This document shows, one piece after another, positions 27,197 to 36,568 of a stretch of DNA of 55,826 nucleotides. Within the stretch, counting starts at the first letter, position 1; each line of letters opens with the position of its first letter. This stretch comes from Chromatium okenii (GTDB lineage: Bacteria > Pseudomonadota > Gammaproteobacteria > Chromatiales > Chromatiaceae). A program made the translations under genes and the position numbers. Below the pieces are notes generated by a model. That model saw only the letters and a program-made list of their open reading frames with translations. It was not told the DNA's origin and did no database searches. The DNA lies in assembly GCF_016583745.1 (NCBI RefSeq), contig NZ_NRRQ01000020.1, positions 1 through 55,826 on the forward strand. The letters run 5' to 3'.

Positions 27197-28552
27197 CTAT
27201 TCGCTAATTGAAGCAGTTATCACAGGAGAGGTGAGTTGGGCGCGGAGTGAATTCGGCAACGCTTCAGTAATGGTGACTTCAACAAAGTTGCCAATTAAAT
27301 CAGGAGTTCCGGTGAAATTGACAACGCGATTATTTTCAGTACGCCCGGCAAGTTGATTCATATCTTTTCTGGCGTGTCCTTCCACTAAAATGCGTTGGGT
27401 GGTGCCAATCATGTGGCGACTAATCCGTTGTGCGTGATGATTTAAGCGGTGTTGTAATTGTTCTAAACGCGCCTTTTTTTCATTCAAGGTGACATCGTCT
27501 GGGTATTCAGCAGCAGGCGTATTCGGACGGCGGCTATAAATGAAACTGTAGCTGTGATCGAATTCAAGCCGTTCTACCAGCGCCAGCGTGGCGGCAAAAT
27601 CATCTGCCGTTTCGCCCGGAAAACCAACAATAAAATCAGATGACAGCGTTAAATGCGGGCGTACCTGCCGCAGCCGTTCAATTTTGGTGCAATAGTCGGC
27701 GACCGTGTGCCCGCGCCGCATCGCCGCTAATATCCGATCCGAGCCGGATTGCACCGGTAAATGCAAAAAATCGACCAATTGCGGCACGTCAGCAAAGGCA
27801 TCAATTAAACGCTCAGAAAATGCCATTGGATGGCTGGTGGTAAAACGAATTCGTTCAATTCCCGCAATTGCAGCGACGGCGCGAATTAAATCAGCCAAAT
27901 CAACACGTTCTGCCGCTGCGTCCGCCGTCCGTCCGCGATAGGCGTTGACGTTTTGTCCCAATAAATTGATCTCGCGCACGCCTTGCGCAGCTAAGGCGCT
28001 CACTTCGGTTAAAACGTCAGCGACGGGGCGGCTGAGTTCGCGCCCGCGAGTGTAGGGGACGACGCAGTAGGTGCAGAACCGCGAGCAGCCTTCCATGACG
28101 GTCACAAAGGCGGTCGCGCTGCTGGCGCGGGGTGTGGGCAAACAGTCGAATTTTTCGATTTTAGGAAAGGAAACATCAACTTGCGGGCGCTTCTCGCTGG
28201 CAAGATCGCGCAGCATTTGCGGTAAACGGTGCAGCGTTTGCGGGCCAAACACTATATCAACGAAGGGAGCGCGTTCTCGAATGGCGGCACCATCTTGGCT
28301 GGCAACGCAGCCGCCGACGCCAATAATTAAGTCGGGGCGGGCGAGTTTCCACGGACGCCAACGTCCGAGTTGAGAATAGACTTTTTCTTGGGCTTTTTCA
28401 CGAATGGCGCAGGTATTTAATAACAATACGTCAGCGTCTTCCGCAGTCTCAATTAATTCTAAACCGGCGGTCTCACGCAATAAATCAGCAATACGCGCCG
28501 AATCATGTACGTTCATTTGACAGCCATACGTTTGAATATACAGTTTACGCAT
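27197..28552 (-). CDS. miaB: tRNA-2-methylthio-N6-dimethylallyladenosine synthase MiaB
   Basis: A 451-residue radical-SAM methylthiotransferase. Cys11, Cys48 and Cys82 of the N-terminal domain bind the auxiliary iron-sulfur cluster. CSRFCTYC (Cys156, 160, 163) binds the SAM cluster. A C-terminal TRAM domain ([20 protein letters not shown]) binds tRNA. It adds the methylthio group to ms2i6A37. ATG 28552 begins [14 protein letters not shown], which is the family start. Confidence 0.96.
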   Translation of the reverse strand: MRKLYIQTYGCQMNVHDSARIADLLRETAGLELIETAEDADVLLLNTCAIREKAQEKVYSQLGRWRPWKLARPDLIIGVGGCVASQDGAAIRERAPFVDIVFGPQTLHRLPQMLRDLASEKRPQVDVSFPKIEKFDCLPTPRASSATAFVTVMEGCSRFCTYCVVPYTRGRELSRPVADVLTEVSALAAQGVREINLLGQNVNAYRGRTADAAAERVDLADLIRAVAAIAGIERIRFTTSHPMAFSERLIDAFADVPQLVDFLHLPVQSGSDRILAAMRRGHTVADYCTKIERLRQVRPHLTLSSDFIVGFPGETADDFAATLALVERLEFDHSYSFIYSRRPNTPAAEYPDDVTLNEKKARLEQLQHRLNHHAQRISRHMIGTTQRILVEGHARKDMNQLAGRTENNRVVNFTGTPDLIGNFVEVTITEALPNSLRAQLTSPVITASISE

Positions 28553-28583
28553 GAGCAAAGATACTTCGTTTGGCAAATAAAGA

Positions 28584-28651
28584 TGACGTTGAATTGTGAA
28601 ATAGTCACGCAGTTGTATTCAACTGATAACCGATAACGCAATTCAACGTCA
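28584..28651. repeat. 68-bp palindromic element between opgH and miaB
   Basis: The arms tgacgttgaattg (28584-28596) and caattcaacgtca (28639-28651) are perfect complements. Inside is a smaller hairpin cagttg-tatt-caactg. The inner cacgcagttg word is shared with the ends of the MITE-like elements at 4038 and 21069. It may terminate opgH or carry the miaB promoter. Confidence 0.55.
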
Positions 28652-28661
28652 CCATAATGAA

Positions 28662-30719
28662 TTAACGCGCTGGCGGCTGGAGCGGCGGTTTTGCGCCCGC
28701 CCATAGCAACGTGTGCAATTCCGCCAAGCCGTCGCGGTGCGAAATCAGCGCCCGTTTTTCGCGGGTGCTCAAACCGTTGAGACCGGCATCTTGGAGCTTG
28801 AAAATCAGCCCTTCCAGCGCGTGCCGCCGCCGCCGACTCGGGGCTTCATCCGGCAATTGCGCGGCGTGCAGCGCGTAAGTACACGGATTGACTACCGCCC
28901 GCAGCCAGAAATCGCCGCTCGCAGCACCGGCTGGCGCTGCCGTTTGTTGGAGCTGCTGTTCCAGCAACGCCAACACTCGCGGCTCGGCAGATTCTTCTGG
29001 CGTCAAAAATAAACCCAAGCGCCGCGCCCATTGTCCCAGCGCGATGCGGCTGGTGAGCATCGAGACCGGAATTGACAGCGCCAGCCCCGCGAGCACCGGC
29101 GTAAACCACCAAAAGAAATCAGGCACATATAAATAAGTCGCCGTGCCCGTCACCACCGCAACCAAGGTGTGGACGCTGTGCGCTCCCACTGCTTCGGCAA
29201 AACCGGTTTGATGATCGCCGCGTTCCTGCGTCGGCCAGCCCACGGTGGTGCGCAGCAGAATTGCCGCTACGAATTTGCTTTGAAACAGCATCAACACTGG
29301 CGCAAGCAGCACCGAAAAGAAACTTTCAATCAACACGCTGAGTGCCGCTTTTGGCAGTCCGCCAAAACGTCGCGCCAGCGCCGGATCAAACGCCAATAAC
29401 ACCAGCGATAACACCTTGGGTAAAAACAGCAGCGTCAGCGTCACCCACAGCACGGTCGCCATTTCCACCGCATACGATTGCGGCCACACCGGCAGCACGT
29501 TATCGCCAAAGAAATACACCGGCACCGTCAAACTGTGGAAATACGCCTCGATGCCGGTTGCGATCAGAAAGAGCAGCCACAACGGCGAGGCCAGATACGA
29601 CATCACGCCCATGATGAAATGGATACGGCTCGCGCCCTTGAATCCCCGCGCCAGCACCAGCCGCGAATGCTGCAAATTGCCCTGACACCAGCGCCGATCC
29701 CGTTTGGCGTAATCAATCAACGTCGGCGGGATTTCCTCATAACTGCCGCCGAGATCGTCAGCAAGCTGCACCTTCCAACCCGCTCGCGCCAGCAACGCCG
29801 CTTCCACAAAATCATGGCTGAGAATCTCGCCGCCAAACGGCTCATTGCCCGGCAACTGCGGCAGCCCGCAGTGCTCAGTGAACGGGCGCACGCGGATGAT
29901 GGCGTTATGTCCCCAGAAATTGGCGGTATTTTGCTGCCAATACGACAAACCAGCGGCAAACATGCTGCCGTACAAACTGCCAGCAAATTGCAGCATCCGC
30001 GCAAATAATGACGAGCGATTGACCGGCACCGGCGGCACCTGCACCAGCGCGAGACGCGGATCCGCTTCCATCCGCCGCACCATCTCCACCAGCGTCTCTC
30101 CCGCCATGATGCTATCGGCGTCGAGCACGATCATGTAGCGATAACGCCCGCCCCAATTGCGGCAAAATTCGGCGAGATTGCCGCTTTTACGCGCCGTGTT
30201 TTCCACCCGATTGCGATAAAAAATCCGCGCCGGTTCGCCCACTTCTCGCGCCCACCGCCGCCACTGCATTTCTTCCTGCACCCAGACATCGGGATCGCGG
30301 GTATCGCTCAGAACAAACACCTCAAAACTGTCCGCCTGCCCCGTTTCCACCAACGATTGATAGGTCGCCCGCAGCCCCGCAAACACGCGCTCAGGGTCTT
30401 CGTTGTACACCGGCATCACAATCGCAGTGCGAAATGGTTCATTGAGATCGTTGAGCAACGGCGCGGTTTTGCTCACCGCCGGCTGGCGCTGCCGGCGCAG
30501 GATGCGCACAAAACCGAGCGCTGCCGTCCAAAAGGAAGCCGTGATCCACAGCATCAAAATTGCGTACAAAATCAACAGCGCCAGCTCCAACGGCGTGATG
30601 CCACCGTCCTGAATTGCCGCCGATAACAGCGACATCGCGCCGAGCGTGGTGAGCATCGTGAGCAGGAAAAAGATCGGGCGATGGAAATAGCGCCCTAAGC
30701 CGAAAAAATGGCGACTCAT
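28662..30719 (-). CDS. opgH: Glucans biosynthesis glucosyltransferase OpgH, lacking the N-terminal extension
   Basis: A 685-residue inner-membrane family 2 glycosyltransferase. It has membrane segments at about 13-35 and 47-75, a cytosolic catalytic domain with VMPVYNEDP, VLDADSIMAG and RRWCQGNLQH, and several C-terminal membrane helices. It makes the beta-1,2 backbone of osmoregulated periplasmic glucans from UDP-glucose. E. coli OpgH is about 847 residues; the missing part is its cytoplasmic N-terminal region. ATG 30719 overlaps the stop of the preceding small ORF (ATGA), so translation is coupled. Confidence 0.9.
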   Translation of the reverse strand: MSRHFFGLGRYFHRPIFFLLTMLTTLGAMSLLSAAIQDGGITPLELALLILYAILMLWITASFWTAALGFVRILRRQRQPAVSKTAPLLNDLNEPFRTAIVMPVYNEDPERVFAGLRATYQSLVETGQADSFEVFVLSDTRDPDVWVQEEMQWRRWAREVGEPARIFYRNRVENTARKSGNLAEFCRNWGGRYRYMIVLDADSIMAGETLVEMVRRMEADPRLALVQVPPVPVNRSSLFARMLQFAGSLYGSMFAAGLSYWQQNTANFWGHNAIIRVRPFTEHCGLPQLPGNEPFGGEILSHDFVEAALLARAGWKVQLADDLGGSYEEIPPTLIDYAKRDRRWCQGNLQHSRLVLARGFKGASRIHFIMGVMSYLASPLWLLFLIATGIEAYFHSLTVPVYFFGDNVLPVWPQSYAVEMATVLWVTLTLLFLPKVLSLVLLAFDPALARRFGGLPKAALSVLIESFFSVLLAPVLMLFQSKFVAAILLRTTVGWPTQERGDHQTGFAEAVGAHSVHTLVAVVTGTATYLYVPDFFWWFTPVLAGLALSIPVSMLTSRIALGQWARRLGLFLTPEESAEPRVLALLEQQLQQTAAPAGAASGDFWLRAVVNPCTYALHAAQLPDEAPSRRRRHALEGLIFKLQDAGLNGLSTREKRALISHRDGLAELHTLLWAGAKPPLQPPAR

Positions 30720-31255
30720 GCAGATTCTCCGGGCGCTGGCACACGCGCATCGGGTTGACAAAACCAGCGGCAGATCGCGCCGGAAAATTGCCGCCGCGCT
30801 CGCTGACAACATAAATCAATGGTGCTGGTCGGCATCGGCAGCGGCGCCAATGGTGGCACGGCAGTCAGTTGGAGCGCCCGCAATTGCGGCGCCAGCGTGT
30901 CCGATTCCGCTGCCGCGCCGTCAAGCCACCGCTGCGTCCAGCCCGGTACCTCGCCACTGAGCACGGCAGCGCGAGCAGCCGCCAACGCGTTGGGATCCGC
31001 CTCGCCCAATTCCGTCAGCAGCCACGCATCCAGCAGCGCCAAAGTCGCCTCAATCGCCGCCTCAATCGTGTCTTCTAACGGCGCAGCGGCGGCGCGACTC
31101 GCCACTTGCTGGCGCACCTGTTCCGTTAATTGCGCCACCTCGGCAGCGTCAGTAACGCCGAGCGCGGCAAGATACACGGTCAAACGTGCGGCAGTTGGCG
31201 GCCACCAGTCGGCGCTGACCAACGCGAGATCAGAATCAACATGAGAAGTTGGCAT
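30716..31255 (-). CDS. Small protein between opgG and opgH, possibly a detached OpgH N-terminal region
   Basis: A 179-residue soluble protein, helical and Ala-rich in its middle, starting MPTSHVDSDLALV six bases after the opgG stop. It ends in the ATGA overlap with opgH. There is no signal peptide or membrane segment. Weak likeness to OpgH N-terminal regions is visible by eye: LTVYLAALGVTDAAEVAQL near the start, and a PPLAPLPMP stretch before a basic WxR-like end. Combined with the shortened OpgH, this suggests a split gene. That is inference; it may instead be an unrelated regulator of OpgH. Confidence 0.55.
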   Translation of the reverse strand: MPTSHVDSDLALVSADWWPPTAARLTVYLAALGVTDAAEVAQLTEQVRQQVASRAAAAPLEDTIEAAIEATLALLDAWLLTELGEADPNALAAARAAVLSGEVPGWTQRWLDGAAAESDTLAPQLRALQLTAVPPLAPLPMPTSTIDLCCQRARRQFSGAICRWFCQPDARVPAPGESA

Positions 31256-31260
31256 AATTG

Positions 31261-32823
31261 TTATTCCCGCACCCAGCGAAAACTCCAAGTTTCACTCAAC
31301 ACATCATTACCGTTGCGTAAAAATGCGCGTAAATCAGCAGGCTGATTGCCATTCGGCGTTAATTCAAAAAACAGCCGCCAACCATTATTCGCAGGATTGG
31401 CTTGCACAATTGGTTTGGAGACCTGCCCAGAAGTGGTAAACACCTGCGCTTCTACTGGCGTATTCGGATCAAGTTTTGCCAAGGTTTCACCAGTGAAATC
31501 AACGACAAACTTGCGCACATTCGGATCAAGAATATCGGTGCCACCTGCGCCAATTCGCGTTGCACTCACGCGCCCGCCGAGCATTGCCGCTTCTGGGTCT
31601 TTCGTAAAGCGCAGCCGATACGCAAAGTTTAATTCTTGTCCCGCTTCAGTCGGTTGCGCGGGAATCCAATACGCGCCGATATTGTCATAGCGTTCCGCAT
31701 TGCTGGGAATTTCCACTAATTCAACGACACCCTTGCCCCAATTACCAATGGGTTCTACCACCGCGCTGGGGCGATTGTGATAATGCGCTTCTAAATCTTC
31801 ATAATTGGTAAAGTTGCGATCACGTTGCAATAACGCGAATGAACGCGGATTTTCAACTTGGAAATTGCTCACCCGCAGCCCAATCGGATTGGCTAATGGA
31901 CGCCAAATGCGCTCGCCATAATTGGTTTCCACTAACAAACCATCAGAATCATGCACTTCAGGGCGAAAATCATCAATAAAGCGGTCGCTGTTTTCACCGT
32001 GAAAAAACATGCTGGTCAAGGGCGCAATACCCAGTTTTTGCACAGATTTACGGAAAAACAATTTCGCTTTGACATCAATGACCGTTTCCACGCCGGGATG
32101 AATCACAAACCGATAGGCACCAGCGACGCTATCGCTATCCAGCAAGCCGTACAGTGTGATTTCAGACGCATTCGGCACCGGCTGGCGCAGCCAAAATTCA
32201 CGGAAAACGGGGAATTCTTCGCGGCTCGGTAAGCCAGTATCAATCGCTAATCCTCGCGCTGATAATCCATAATTCAAATCTTTGCCCAAAGCGCGGAAAT
32301 AGCTGGCACCTTGAAAGACGGCAAGATCATCAAACACGTCGGCGCGATTCAACGGGTGCATGATGCGCAAACCGGCATAACCCAGATTGGTGGGCATGTC
32401 ATCAGGAACTAAGTTTTTTCCATAATTAAATAAATCATGGTGAAACGTCACCGGAGCGGCTTGACCAGCGGCATCAACTAAATTGATGGTGACGCGATCT
32501 TGCGATAAAAACCCGCGATGAAAAAAGTTGACTTGAAACGGCAACGTTTCATTGCGCCATAAATTATGCGCGGGATCAAAACGAATATCCCGATAATGAT
32601 CGTAATCCAAATTGGCTAAATAATGCGGCAACGCGGGACGATCCGGTTGATATGGATTAGCCGCTAATTCAGCAGCGCGGCGAGTGACCGTTGCAAATGT
32701 GAATTTATCGGAATTAACGTCATTCGCATCGGGATCAACCGTATTGGTTTCCGCAGCGGCAATGCTGCTCGTTAATACCACAGCGAGGGTAAAAGGAAGT
32801 ACGCGCATCATTCGGGGACTCAT
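31261..32823 (-). CDS. opgG: Glucans biosynthesis protein OpgG (periplasmic)
   Basis: About 520 residues with a signal peptide (MMRVLPFTLAVVLTSSIAAAE). The mature part begins with a conserved FTFATVTRRAAELA region and contains PALPHYLANLDYDHYRDIRF and PRSFALLQRDRNFTNYEDLE, all typical of OpgG/OpgD. It acts in the periplasm on the glucan backbone made by OpgH. It is the first gene of opgG-orf-opgH. ATG 32823 is favoured because the signal peptide begins right after it. Confidence 0.93.
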   Translation of the reverse strand: MSPRMMRVLPFTLAVVLTSSIAAAETNTVDPDANDVNSDKFTFATVTRRAAELAANPYQPDRPALPHYLANLDYDHYRDIRFDPAHNLWRNETLPFQVNFFHRGFLSQDRVTINLVDAAGQAAPVTFHHDLFNYGKNLVPDDMPTNLGYAGLRIMHPLNRADVFDDLAVFQGASYFRALGKDLNYGLSARGLAIDTGLPSREEFPVFREFWLRQPVPNASEITLYGLLDSDSVAGAYRFVIHPGVETVIDVKAKLFFRKSVQKLGIAPLTSMFFHGENSDRFIDDFRPEVHDSDGLLVETNYGERIWRPLANPIGLRVSNFQVENPRSFALLQRDRNFTNYEDLEAHYHNRPSAVVEPIGNWGKGVVELVEIPSNAERYDNIGAYWIPAQPTEAGQELNFAYRLRFTKDPEAAMLGGRVSATRIGAGGTDILDPNVRKFVVDFTGETLAKLDPNTPVEAQVFTTSGQVSKPIVQANPANNGWRLFFELTPNGNQPADLRAFLRNGNDVLSETWSFRWVRE

Positions 32824-32996
32824 TGATGAACTCTCGATAAAGAACTGAATGCGAAAAGGTGAAGGAGAGATGCGGATTTTAAGAAGACGACCGTCAATCC
32901 GCCGCAATCATAGTCAGGTTTAAGTCATAACGCACCATTGCCGCGCCGTTGCATTGCCAAAGAATACCGCATCTTGCTGATGCCGTTGTCGCAAAA

Positions 32997-33011
32997 CCCG
33001 CAGCCTGCGGG
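32997..33011. repeat. Short hairpin upstream of nifV
   Basis: A perfect stem cccgca-gcc-tgcggg lies in the gap between the opg and nif operons, about 47 bp before the -24/-12 promoter element. A TGT-N10-GCA sequence at 32987-33002, one base off the NifA box TGT-N10-ACA, overlaps it. Confidence 0.35.
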
Positions 33012-33057
33012 CGCTCTGTGCGGGCGTAACGTGTTGATTTATTTGCTAACTCTTTGC

Positions 33058-33073
33058 TGGCATTAAATTTGCT
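33058..33073 (+). promoter_or_regulatory. Sigma-54 (-24/-12) promoter of nifV
   Basis: TGGCAT-TAAAT-TTGCT matches the consensus TGGCAC-N5-TTGCW at all positions but one, with exact GG to GC spacing. Transcription would start near 33084, about 30 bases before the nifV ATG. RpoN/NifA control of nif operons is established knowledge. Confidence 0.75.
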
Positions 33074-33115
33074 TTTTTCTCCACAAAATGCACTTTATCG
33101 CCATTGAGAGCCGCT

Positions 33116-34273
33116 ATGACCACTCCCATTTCCCATCACGTCATTATTAACGACACCACGTTACGCGATGGCGAACAATCCGCTGGCGTTGCCTTTTCGC
33201 TGGAGGAAAAACTGGCGATTGCACAAGGACTTGCTGCGATTGGGGTGCCGGAGTTGGAGATCGGCATTCCGGCGATGGGTGAGGAAGAGCGCGAGTCCAT
33301 TCGCGCTGTGGCGGCGCTCAAATTGCCAGCGCGGTTGATGGTGTGGACGCGGATGTTGCCGGCAGACATCGCGCAATGTCGCGGCTTAGGCGTTGATTAT
33401 GTTGATTTATCTATGCCGGTCTCCGATCAGCAAATTGCCCGCAAGTTGGGACGTGATCGCGCTTGGGCGCTGGCGCAGATTCGCTACCAAGTCCGCGCCG
33501 CACAGGATTTGGGGCTGGAGGTGTGCGTCGGCGCGGAAGACGCGTCGCGGGCCGATCCCGAATTTTTATGGCTGGCAGCGGAAGCGGCGCAGGAAGCCGG
33601 AGCGCGGCGCTTTCGTTTCGCCGACACGGTGGGCATTCTCGATCCGTTTGCGGTATTTGAACGCCTCCGCGATCTGCGCTCCATCGTTGATTTAGAACTC
33701 GAAATGCACGCTCACGATGATCTGGGATTGGCGACCGCCAACACGCTGGCGGCAGTGCGCGGCGGTGCGACTCACGTCAACACGACCGTACACGGTCTCG
33801 GCGAACGGGCGGGCAATGCCGCGCTGGAAGAGGTGGTGATGGGGCTGCGCCACCTGCATCAGTGCGACTGCGGCGTTGATTTGAAACGCTTTGACGGCTT
33901 ATCGCGGCTGGTCGCCCGCGCTTCTGGCAAGCCGGTCGCGTGGCATAAAAGTCTCGTCGGCGCGGGCGCGTTCACCCACGAGGCGGGGATTCATATCGAC
34001 GGTTTACTGAAAGACCCCCTGAATTATCAAGGAGTTGATCCCGCCGATGTCGGACGGCGGCATCGGATGGTGCTCGGCAAACATTCGGGCACGCACGCGG
34101 TGCGGCAGGTGTACGCCGAACAATTGCGCTTTGATCTCAATCAGGCGCAGGCCGAGCGGGTGCTGCCGTTGGTGCGGCGATTTGTTACGACCACCAAACG
34201 CTCGCCGGAAGCGGTGGAATTGCAGCAATTTTTAGCTGAGATCAATTCAATGTCGCCTACTGTCTATCAATAA
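33116..34273 (+). CDS. nifV: Homocitrate synthase NifV
   Basis: A 385-residue enzyme that condenses acetyl-CoA and 2-oxoglutarate into homocitrate, the organic ligand of the nitrogenase iron-molybdenum cofactor. It has the TIM-barrel DRE motif ([17 protein letters not shown]), the metal-binding HAHDDLGLA region, and [19 protein letters not shown]. The tail includes ITPxx-style homology to isopropylmalate synthases, but the nif neighbours support NifV over LeuA. ATG 33116 follows GAGAG by six bases; it is the first gene behind a sigma-54 promoter. Confidence 0.95.
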   Translation: MTTPISHHVIINDTTLRDGEQSAGVAFSLEEKLAIAQGLAAIGVPELEIGIPAMGEEERESIRAVAALKLPARLMVWTRMLPADIAQCRGLGVDYVDLSMPVSDQQIARKLGRDRAWALAQIRYQVRAAQDLGLEVCVGAEDASRADPEFLWLAAEAAQEAGARRFRFADTVGILDPFAVFERLRDLRSIVDLELEMHAHDDLGLATANTLAAVRGGATHVNTTVHGLGERAGNAALEEVVMGLRHLHQCDCGVDLKRFDGLSRLVARASGKPVAWHKSLVGAGAFTHEAGIHIDGLLKDPLNYQGVDPADVGRRHRMVLGKHSGTHAVRQVYAEQLRFDLNQAQAERVLPLVRRFVTTTKRSPEAVELQQFLAEINSMSPTVYQ

Positions 34274-34284
34274 CGGAGTGCGCA

Positions 34285-34827
34285 ATGGATGCGTTTGCAC
34301 ACAGCAGCGGTGAATTCTATTTTGATGAAGCAATTACGCCAAGCGTTGCCGAGTTATTAGCCACTGCCGCGCAGCATTATGGCACCGAGATTGCCGAATT
34401 AAAGTTATTGCAAGCCTATTTCTATGCGCCAGAACAATTAACGGTGTTGGTGGCATTATATCGCTATTTTTATTATCAACAGCGGTATCAAGATGCCTTA
34501 ATCATTGCCGAACGCGCAATTGCGCTGGTGCTCGCACGGCTGGACTTGCCAGCGCAGTGGCAGGAATTAACCGAATTAGAATTGAGTCCAGCATTATCAC
34601 AGTCGATGACCTTGACGCGCTTTTTATTATTAGCCTTCAAAGGCGCAGGTTATCTATTATTGCGTTTAGGTGATTATCCGCAGGCGCTACAGTATTTTGA
34701 AAAGATCGCAGAAATTGACACCAGCAACCGTTTGGGAATTACAGAATTGCTGGCAATCGCTCGCGCTGAAGTGGCCAAAATGGCGGTACAACAAGCGGGC
34801 GCTAATGTGCGATTCCTGCGTTCATAA
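34285..34827 (+). CDS. TPR-like helical protein in the nif operon
   Basis: A 180-residue helical protein without signal peptide. LLQAYFYAPEQLTVLVALYRYFYYQQRYQDALIIAERA and GYLLLRLGDYPQALQYFEK-like segments look like two tetratricopeptide repeats, positioned around residues 45-85 and 125-150 (both longer than shown as motifs: key features are the Tyr-rich first and DYPQAL second repeat). It starts 11 bp after nifV, and nifW follows 35 bp later. The family function is unknown; a scaffolding role in nitrogenase maturation is inferred from position only. Confidence 0.7.
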   Translation: MDAFAHSSGEFYFDEAITPSVAELLATAAQHYGTEIAELKLLQAYFYAPEQLTVLVALYRYFYYQQRYQDALIIAERAIALVLARLDLPAQWQELTELELSPALSQSMTLTRFLLLAFKGAGYLLLRLGDYPQALQYFEKIAEIDTSNRLGITELLAIARAEVAKMAVQQAGANVRFLRS

Positions 34828-34862
34828 TGTTGGGAATTAACCATTTTTTGGAGTGAAAGAAG

Positions 34863-35207
34863 ATGACTGCTGCCGACTTTACCGATGATTTAAGTGAACT
34901 CAGCACTGCCGAAGATTTTTTAGAATACTTCGGCGTGCCTTTTGATCCCGCAGTGGTGCAAGTCAATCGGCTGCATATTTTGCAACGCTTTCACGACTAT
35001 TTAGCACAAGCTGCTGAAATGCCAGCAGAAGTGAAGTTTCGCTGGCAATTACACGCCGAGTTATTAACAGCGGCGTATCAAGATTTTGTGACATCCAATG
35101 CACAAACTGAAAAGGTGTTTCGCGTGTTTCGTATGAATGAACCGCGCACGGTTACGGTGGCATTAACCGAATTAACGCAGCAGGCAGTGTATGCGCCCGC
35201 AATATGA
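34863..35207 (+). CDS. nifW: Nitrogenase-stabilising/protective protein NifW
   Basis: A 114-residue cytosolic protein with the NifW pattern: LSTAEDFLEYFGVPFDPAVV near the N-terminus, then LHILQRFHDYL and VFRVF near the end. NifW associates with the MoFe protein and helps protect it from oxygen or assists its maturation. GGAG lies nine bases before ATG. It overlaps nifZ by 17 bp. Confidence 0.93.
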   Translation: MTAADFTDDLSELSTAEDFLEYFGVPFDPAVVQVNRLHILQRFHDYLAQAAEMPAEVKFRWQLHAELLTAAYQDFVTSNAQTEKVFRVFRMNEPRTVTVALTELTQQAVYAPAI

Positions 35208-35649
35208 ATACGGCGACGCGGTGCGGATAATTCGCAATGTGCGCAATGATGGCACCTATCCGGGTGAAAAAACCGGCACCTTATTAATTCGGCGCGGCAG
35301 CGTTGGTTATGTGCGCGATGTCGGCACTTTTTTACAAGATCAACTCATTTATTCGGTGCATTTTCTCGATGCAGATCGCATCGTGGGCTGCCGTGAAGAA
35401 GAATTGCAACCGGAGTCGGCGTTGTGGATTCCAAGTCAATTTGAATTCCATGATCGCGTCGCCACCGTATTGCCGTTGGGAATTCAAGGACGGGTATTGG
35501 TGCAGGTCGGCGAAATCGGTGAGGTGCTGCGCGTGCTCCGCGATCCAGACACGGGCGTGAGTTATCACGTTCATTTTCCCGACCGTAACACTTTGATTGT
35601 GCCGGAAAATGCGCTGACGGCAGCGCCTGCTGCGGCTCCAACTGCGTGA
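35191..35649 (+). CDS. nifZ: NifZ, nitrogenase MoFe protein maturation
   Basis: A 152-residue protein with two NifZ units: YEYGDAVRIIRNVRNDGTYPG and RRGSVGYVRDVGTFL in the first half, then FHDRVATV and QVGEIGEVLRV in the second. NifZ helps form the second P-cluster pair of the MoFe protein. It overlaps the end of nifW by 17 bp and the possible GTG start of nifM by four, so translation is coupled. Confidence 0.93.
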   Translation: MRPQYEYGDAVRIIRNVRNDGTYPGEKTGTLLIRRGSVGYVRDVGTFLQDQLIYSVHFLDADRIVGCREEELQPESALWIPSQFEFHDRVATVLPLGIQGRVLVQVGEIGEVLRVLRDPDTGVSYHVHFPDRNTLIVPENALTAAPAAAPTA

Positions 35650-35657
35650 GGGCTAAA

Positions 35658-36491
35658 ATGGACGTGACGGCTGACCGTTATCACTTGCTGCGGGCGGCAA
35701 CGGAGCGGTTTCACGCCGCGCCAGCCGCGTTGACGGCAGCGCAATTGGCGCAGGCGCAACGGGTGGCGCAACAGACACTGGCTTTGGAACGGCGGGTGTT
35801 AGCGAGTCCAGAAGCGAGCGCGGTGGTGATTGCGGAGGCGCATGTGGCGGCGGCGCTGGCGGCGATTGCGCAGCGTTATGCCGATGCTGAGGCGTTGCAA
35901 AATGATTTAGAAAACAACGGTTTGACGCATGAGGCGCTGCGGCTGGCGCTGTGGCGGGAGTTGGTGTTTGACGCGGTGATGCAGCGCGTGGGCGCTCAGG
36001 CGGCGGCGGTCAGTGCGATTGACGCGCAACTGTTTTATGAGCTGCACCGCGACCGTTTTACCGCTCCAGAACGGCGCACGGCGCGGCATATTTTGCTCAC
36101 GATTAACGCCGAATTTGTGGAAAATCAACGCGAGCAGGCGCGGGCGCGATTGGAACAGGTGGCGGCGCTGTGGAATGGAGAAATTGCGCATTTTGGGCAA
36201 TTGGCGGCGCAGCATTCGGAATGTCCAACTGCGTTGGAAGCGGGGCAATTAGGCAGCGTTGTGGCTGGGCAATTATATCCCGCTTTAGATGCCGCGTTAT
36301 TCACGTTGGCGGCGGGGGCAATGAGTGAGATTTTAGAATCTGAATTGGGTTTTCATCTCGTGTTATGTGAGGCAATTGTTCCAGCAACGGTGCTCGATTT
36401 TGCACAAGCGCAGCCGAAAATTGAGGCGTTATTAACAGCGCGGCAACAGCGTGAGATGCAAAAACAATGGCTGGCTACTTTGTCGCCATAA
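35658..36491 (+). CDS. nifM: Peptidyl-prolyl isomerase NifM
   Basis: A 277-residue protein with an N-terminal helical segment and a C-terminal parvulin-type rotamase domain (RRTARHILLTIN, FGQLAAQHSE, LGSVVAGQLYPALDAALF, ESELGFHLVLCE). NifM is needed for folding and activity of the Fe protein NifH and is mostly found in gammaproteobacterial nif clusters. GAGGG precedes ATG 35658 by six bases; GTG 35646 is an alternative overlapping nifZ. It is the last gene of the operon, with a terminator 21 bp after its stop. Confidence 0.9.
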   Translation: MDVTADRYHLLRAATERFHAAPAALTAAQLAQAQRVAQQTLALERRVLASPEASAVVIAEAHVAAALAAIAQRYADAEALQNDLENNGLTHEALRLALWRELVFDAVMQRVGAQAAAVSAIDAQLFYELHRDRFTAPERRTARHILLTINAEFVENQREQARARLEQVAALWNGEIAHFGQLAAQHSECPTALEAGQLGSVVAGQLYPALDAALFTLAAGAMSEILESELGFHLVLCEAIVPATVLDFAQAQPKIEALLTARQQREMQKQWLATLSP

Positions 36492-36512
36492 TCAATTGCA
36501 GCCATTAAAAAA

Positions 36513-36550
36513 GCCCCGCTGCGTGTATTCACCGCAGCGGGGCTTTTTTT
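36513..36550. terminator. Strong bidirectional Rho-independent terminator after nifM
   Basis: An 11-bp perfect stem (gccccgctgcg / cgcagcggggc) with a 9-base loop and seven T on the right; the left side has a run of A, so it can also end the convergent hemerythrin-like gene. Confidence 0.92.
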
Positions 36551-36568
36551 ATGCGTAAAACGCTAAAA

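Noticed and set aside
33116-34273. Reading nifV as leuA (2-isopropylmalate synthase)
   Set aside because: The short length, absence of the LeuA regulatory domain, sigma-54 promoter and nifW-nifZ-nifM neighbours favour homocitrate synthase.
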